From Bacteroidota bacterium (GTDB taxonomy: Bacteria; Bacteroidota; Bacteroidia; NS11-12g; UBA9320): 8,190 nt of DNA. Both the position numbers and the translations under genes were made by a program. Positions 6,484 to 8,190 of this stretch are shown piece after piece (position 1 is the first letter of the stretch; the number at the start of each line of letters is the position of its first letter). The notes under the pieces are model-generated. The model had not been told where the DNA came from. It saw nothing but the letters and a program-made list of their open reading frames with translations, and did no database searches. The stretch is from positions 1 through 8,190 of the forward strand of contig DNBZ01000207.1 in NCBI GenBank assembly GCA_003484585.1. The letters are read 5' to 3'.

Positions 6484-7445
6484 TAGTCAAATGACTGATT
6501 TGGATTAGAAGCTAGTTTTAGAATCTCCTCGTACTGATCTCCAGTTAGGTCATTGTAGAAATATCCTACAGGATTTACAGCGGTGCCATTCTTATGTACT
6601 TCATAGTGCAGGTGAGGTCCGGTAGATTTCCCTGTACTGCCTACCAAGCCTATCAATTGGCCTCTAGTCACTTTTTGCCCTGACTTTACGTTGGCACGGC
6701 TCATATGGCCATATAGCGTTGTGTATCCGTATCCGTGGCTTATTACTACGTGTGTTCCGTATCCCCATCTAGAATGTTGCACTTTTTTAATAATACCGTC
6801 ACCAGTTGCATATATCTTAGTGCCCTTTGGTGCAGTGAAATCCATACCCTTGTGCATTTTACGGGTTTTGTAAATAGGATCAACTCTGTAACCAAAACCA
6901 GATGCAATTCTTCTTAGATTTTTATTTGGAATAGGCTGTATAGCTGGAATAGAAGCAAGCATTTTGCTCTTATTCTTAGCCATTTTAATTAATTTGCTGT
7001 AGGAGTCTTCTTGTATTTTAGACTGAGAACTAAGGTTGTCTAAACGCTCGTGTAGTTTTTTAAATTTAGCTCCGTTTTTAATGTTGTCTAGTACGGTATA
7101 TTTGTCTGTACCACCGGTACCTGCCTTTCGTACGTCACTAGCTATTGGTTCTGCACCAAATATTTCGCGGTATACATCATCATCCATTCTAGCTAAATAG
7201 GTAATTCGATTTTCTAAAGAAATTGATTTTTGTTCTAAAAGTTTGAGTTGAACTTCCTTATCAGACAGCTCGGCTTTCAATGATTCGGAATTATTACCTT
7301 TCATTGCTATAGATATGCTCAGTGTACTTACTACAGCGATAAGCGAAACCCCACCTAAAATTCGTGCAGTAATTGCCCAATAATTAGGAGATACTCTTTC
7401 GTATTCAAGAGTTTCTTTATTAAACCTAAATTTTGCTTTACTCAT
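6483..7445 (-). CDS. Membrane-anchored M23 (LytM-type) peptidoglycan peptidase
   Basis: A 320-residue envelope protein. A cytoplasmic N-terminal tail (1-24) precedes one transmembrane segment (about 25-48), then coiled-coil stretches (about 54-87 and 127-158) and a C-terminal M23 domain (about 180-295) in the periplasm. The zinc ligands are intact: H198 and D202 in HKGMDF and H280 in GPHLHYE; the catalytic-type histidines H247 (YGHM) and H278 are also present. So the enzyme should be active as a cell-wall endopeptidase rather than a degenerate, EnvC-like activator. The coiled-coil arrangement resembles peptidases that act in cell division or envelope remodelling. It is the first gene of the five-gene minus-strand run and is divergent from alaS across 77 bp. 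The start ATG at 7445 gives the basic tail expected before the membrane segment. Confidence 0.95.
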   Translation of the reverse strand: MSKAKFRFNKETLEYERVSPNYWAITARILGGVSLIAVVSTLSISIAMKGNNSESLKAELSDKEVQLKLLEQKSISLENRITYLARMDDDVYREIFGAEPIASDVRKAGTGGTDKYTVLDNIKNGAKFKKLHERLDNLSSQSKIQEDSYSKLIKMAKNKSKMLASIPAIQPIPNKNLRRIASGFGYRVDPIYKTRKMHKGMDFTAPKGTKIYATGDGIIKKVQHSRWGYGTHVVISHGYGYTTLYGHMSRANVKSGQKVTRGQLIGLVGSTGKSTGPHLHYEVHKNGTAVNPVGYFYNDLTGDQYEEILKLASNPNQSFD

Positions 7446-7522
7446 TGTATCTTTGTCGCGTTAAAAAATTATCGCGAATATAAAATTTTAACACCAATTA
7501 AACGTATAATTTAGACGAACGA
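7446..7522. promoter_or_regulatory. Divergent promoter region between the M23 operon and alaS
   Basis: This 77-bp AT-rich spacer must hold the start signals of both flanking transcripts. Only imperfect -7 matches were found: TAATTTTT on the minus strand (7464-7471) with a TTG 23 nt upstream, and TAATTTAG on the plus strand (7507-7514), which lies too close to the alaS ATG to be comfortable. It also contains the 10-bp palindrome TAAAATTTTA (7481-7490) and a TCGCG/CGCGA pair (7456-7460 and 7473-7477), either of which could be chance. No T-box or other leader structure was recognised ahead of alaS. Confidence 0.4.
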
Positions 7523-8190
7523 ATGACAGCATCGGAAATAAGACAAACATTTCTTACTTTTTTTGAGCAAAAAGGACATAAAATAGTGGAATCTGCACCC
7601 ATAGTGGTGAAGGACGATCCTACACTTATGTTTACTAATGCCGGTATGAATCAGTTCAAAGATATCTTTTTAGGAGATAAAAAGACAGAAAGTACACGGG
7701 TAGTAGATACGCAAAAGTGCCTGCGTGTAAGCGGTAAGCATAACGACCTAGAAGAAGTAGGAGTAGATACCTACCACCACACCATGTTCGAGATGTTGGG
7801 CAACTGGTCGTTTGGAGACTACTTCAAAAAAGACGCTATCAACTGGGCGTGGGAGCTACTCACAGAAGTGTATAAACTGGACAAAAACAGACTCTATGTG
7901 TCTGTTTTTGAGGGAGATAAAGAAGATAACTTAGGACTAGATACGGAGGCTAAGGACTTATGGCTAAAACACGTAGCCGATGACAAAATAATCCTAGGAA
8001 ATAAAAAAGACAATTTCTGGGAAATGGGTGAGACAGGACCTTGTGGTCCTTGCTCAGAGATACACATAGATTTACGTAGTGATGAGGAGCGAGCTAAGGT
8101 AGATGGGGCTACACTGGTCAATGCAGATCACGATCAAGTTATAGAGATTTGGAATCTAGTATTTATGCAGTATAACCGTAAGGCAGATGG
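7523..8190 (+). CDS. alaS: Alanine--tRNA ligase, N-terminal part (cut by window edge)
   Basis: Class II synthetase that charges tRNA-Ala with alanine in the cytoplasm. The first 222 residues plus two bases are visible, out of roughly 870 in the family, and cover most of the aminoacylation core. Diagnostic stretches are [18 protein letters not shown] (34-51), [17 protein letters not shown] (64-80), [20 protein letters not shown] (83-102), [16 protein letters not shown] (166-181) and [12 protein letters not shown] (208-219). The ATG at 7523 gives the standard start ([11 protein letters not shown]). The editing and C-terminal domains lie outside the window. The neighbouring divergent M23 peptidase gene is a familiar alaS neighbour in Flavobacteriia, as far as I recall. 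Nothing in the visible part departs from the family. Confidence 0.98.
   Translation, partial: MTASEIRQTFLTFFEQKGHKIVESAPIVVKDDPTLMFTNAGMNQFKDIFLGDKKTESTRVVDTQKCLRVSGKHNDLEEVGVDTYHHTMFEMLGNWSFGDYFKKDAINWAWELLTEVYKLDKNRLYVSVFEGDKEDNLGLDTEAKDLWLKHVADDKIILGNKKDNFWEMGETGPCGPCSEIHIDLRSDEERAKVDGATLVNADHDQVIEIWNLVFMQYNRKAD

Noticed and set aside
7894..8121. Minus-strand open frame of 75 codons
   Set aside because: It is antisense to the conserved core of alaS.

Overview
The window looks like ordinary chromosome from a member of the Bacteroidota, most likely the Flavobacteriia/Cytophagia part of that phylum. The reasons are the near absence of Shine-Dalgarno sites, TAnnTTTG-type -7 promoter elements, PdxJ and AlaRS sequences with the Bacteroidota flavour (for example HPRPDERHI in PdxJ), outer-membrane beta-barrel proteins, and moderately AT-rich DNA (about 40% GC by eye). 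No tRNA or rRNA gene, insertion sequence, CRISPR array or phage gene was seen. No stretch without a gene exceeds 300 bases.

Layout from left to right. Positions 1-468 (minus) hold the N-terminal part of atpD, the F1 ATP synthase beta subunit, cut by the window edge inside its Walker A loop. A 161-bp divergent spacer (469-629) carries a candidate -7 element for each side and a perfect 14-bp inverted repeat just upstream of the rightward promoter. Positions 630-2343 (plus) are a two-gene signalling unit: an NtrC-type sigma-54-dependent response regulator and a stand-alone Hpt phosphotransfer protein, closed by a rho-independent terminator near 2372-2400. No sensor kinase is present.

Positions 2460-7445 hold five tightly packed minus-strand genes that read as one operon. 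In transcription order they are a membrane-anchored M23 (LytM-type) peptidase, a short MerR-family regulator, a small outer-membrane beta-barrel protein, a large outer-membrane barrel with a periplasmic helix-hairpin-helix domain, and pdxJ (vitamin B6 synthesis). Two junctions overlap (TAATG at 6481-6485 and an 11-nt overlap at 5330-5340), which suggests translational coupling. Positions 7523-8190 (plus) are the N-terminal third to quarter of alaS, divergent from the M23 operon across 77 bp.

How the genes may work together: the M23/MerR/barrel genes point to cell-envelope maintenance or assembly, with pdxJ as a metabolic passenger. The response regulator/Hpt unit is a partial phosphorelay whose kinase lies elsewhere. 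I see no convincing evidence of a wholly new system. The best candidates for a second look are the paired barrel proteins and the palindrome-controlled orphan RR/Hpt pair.
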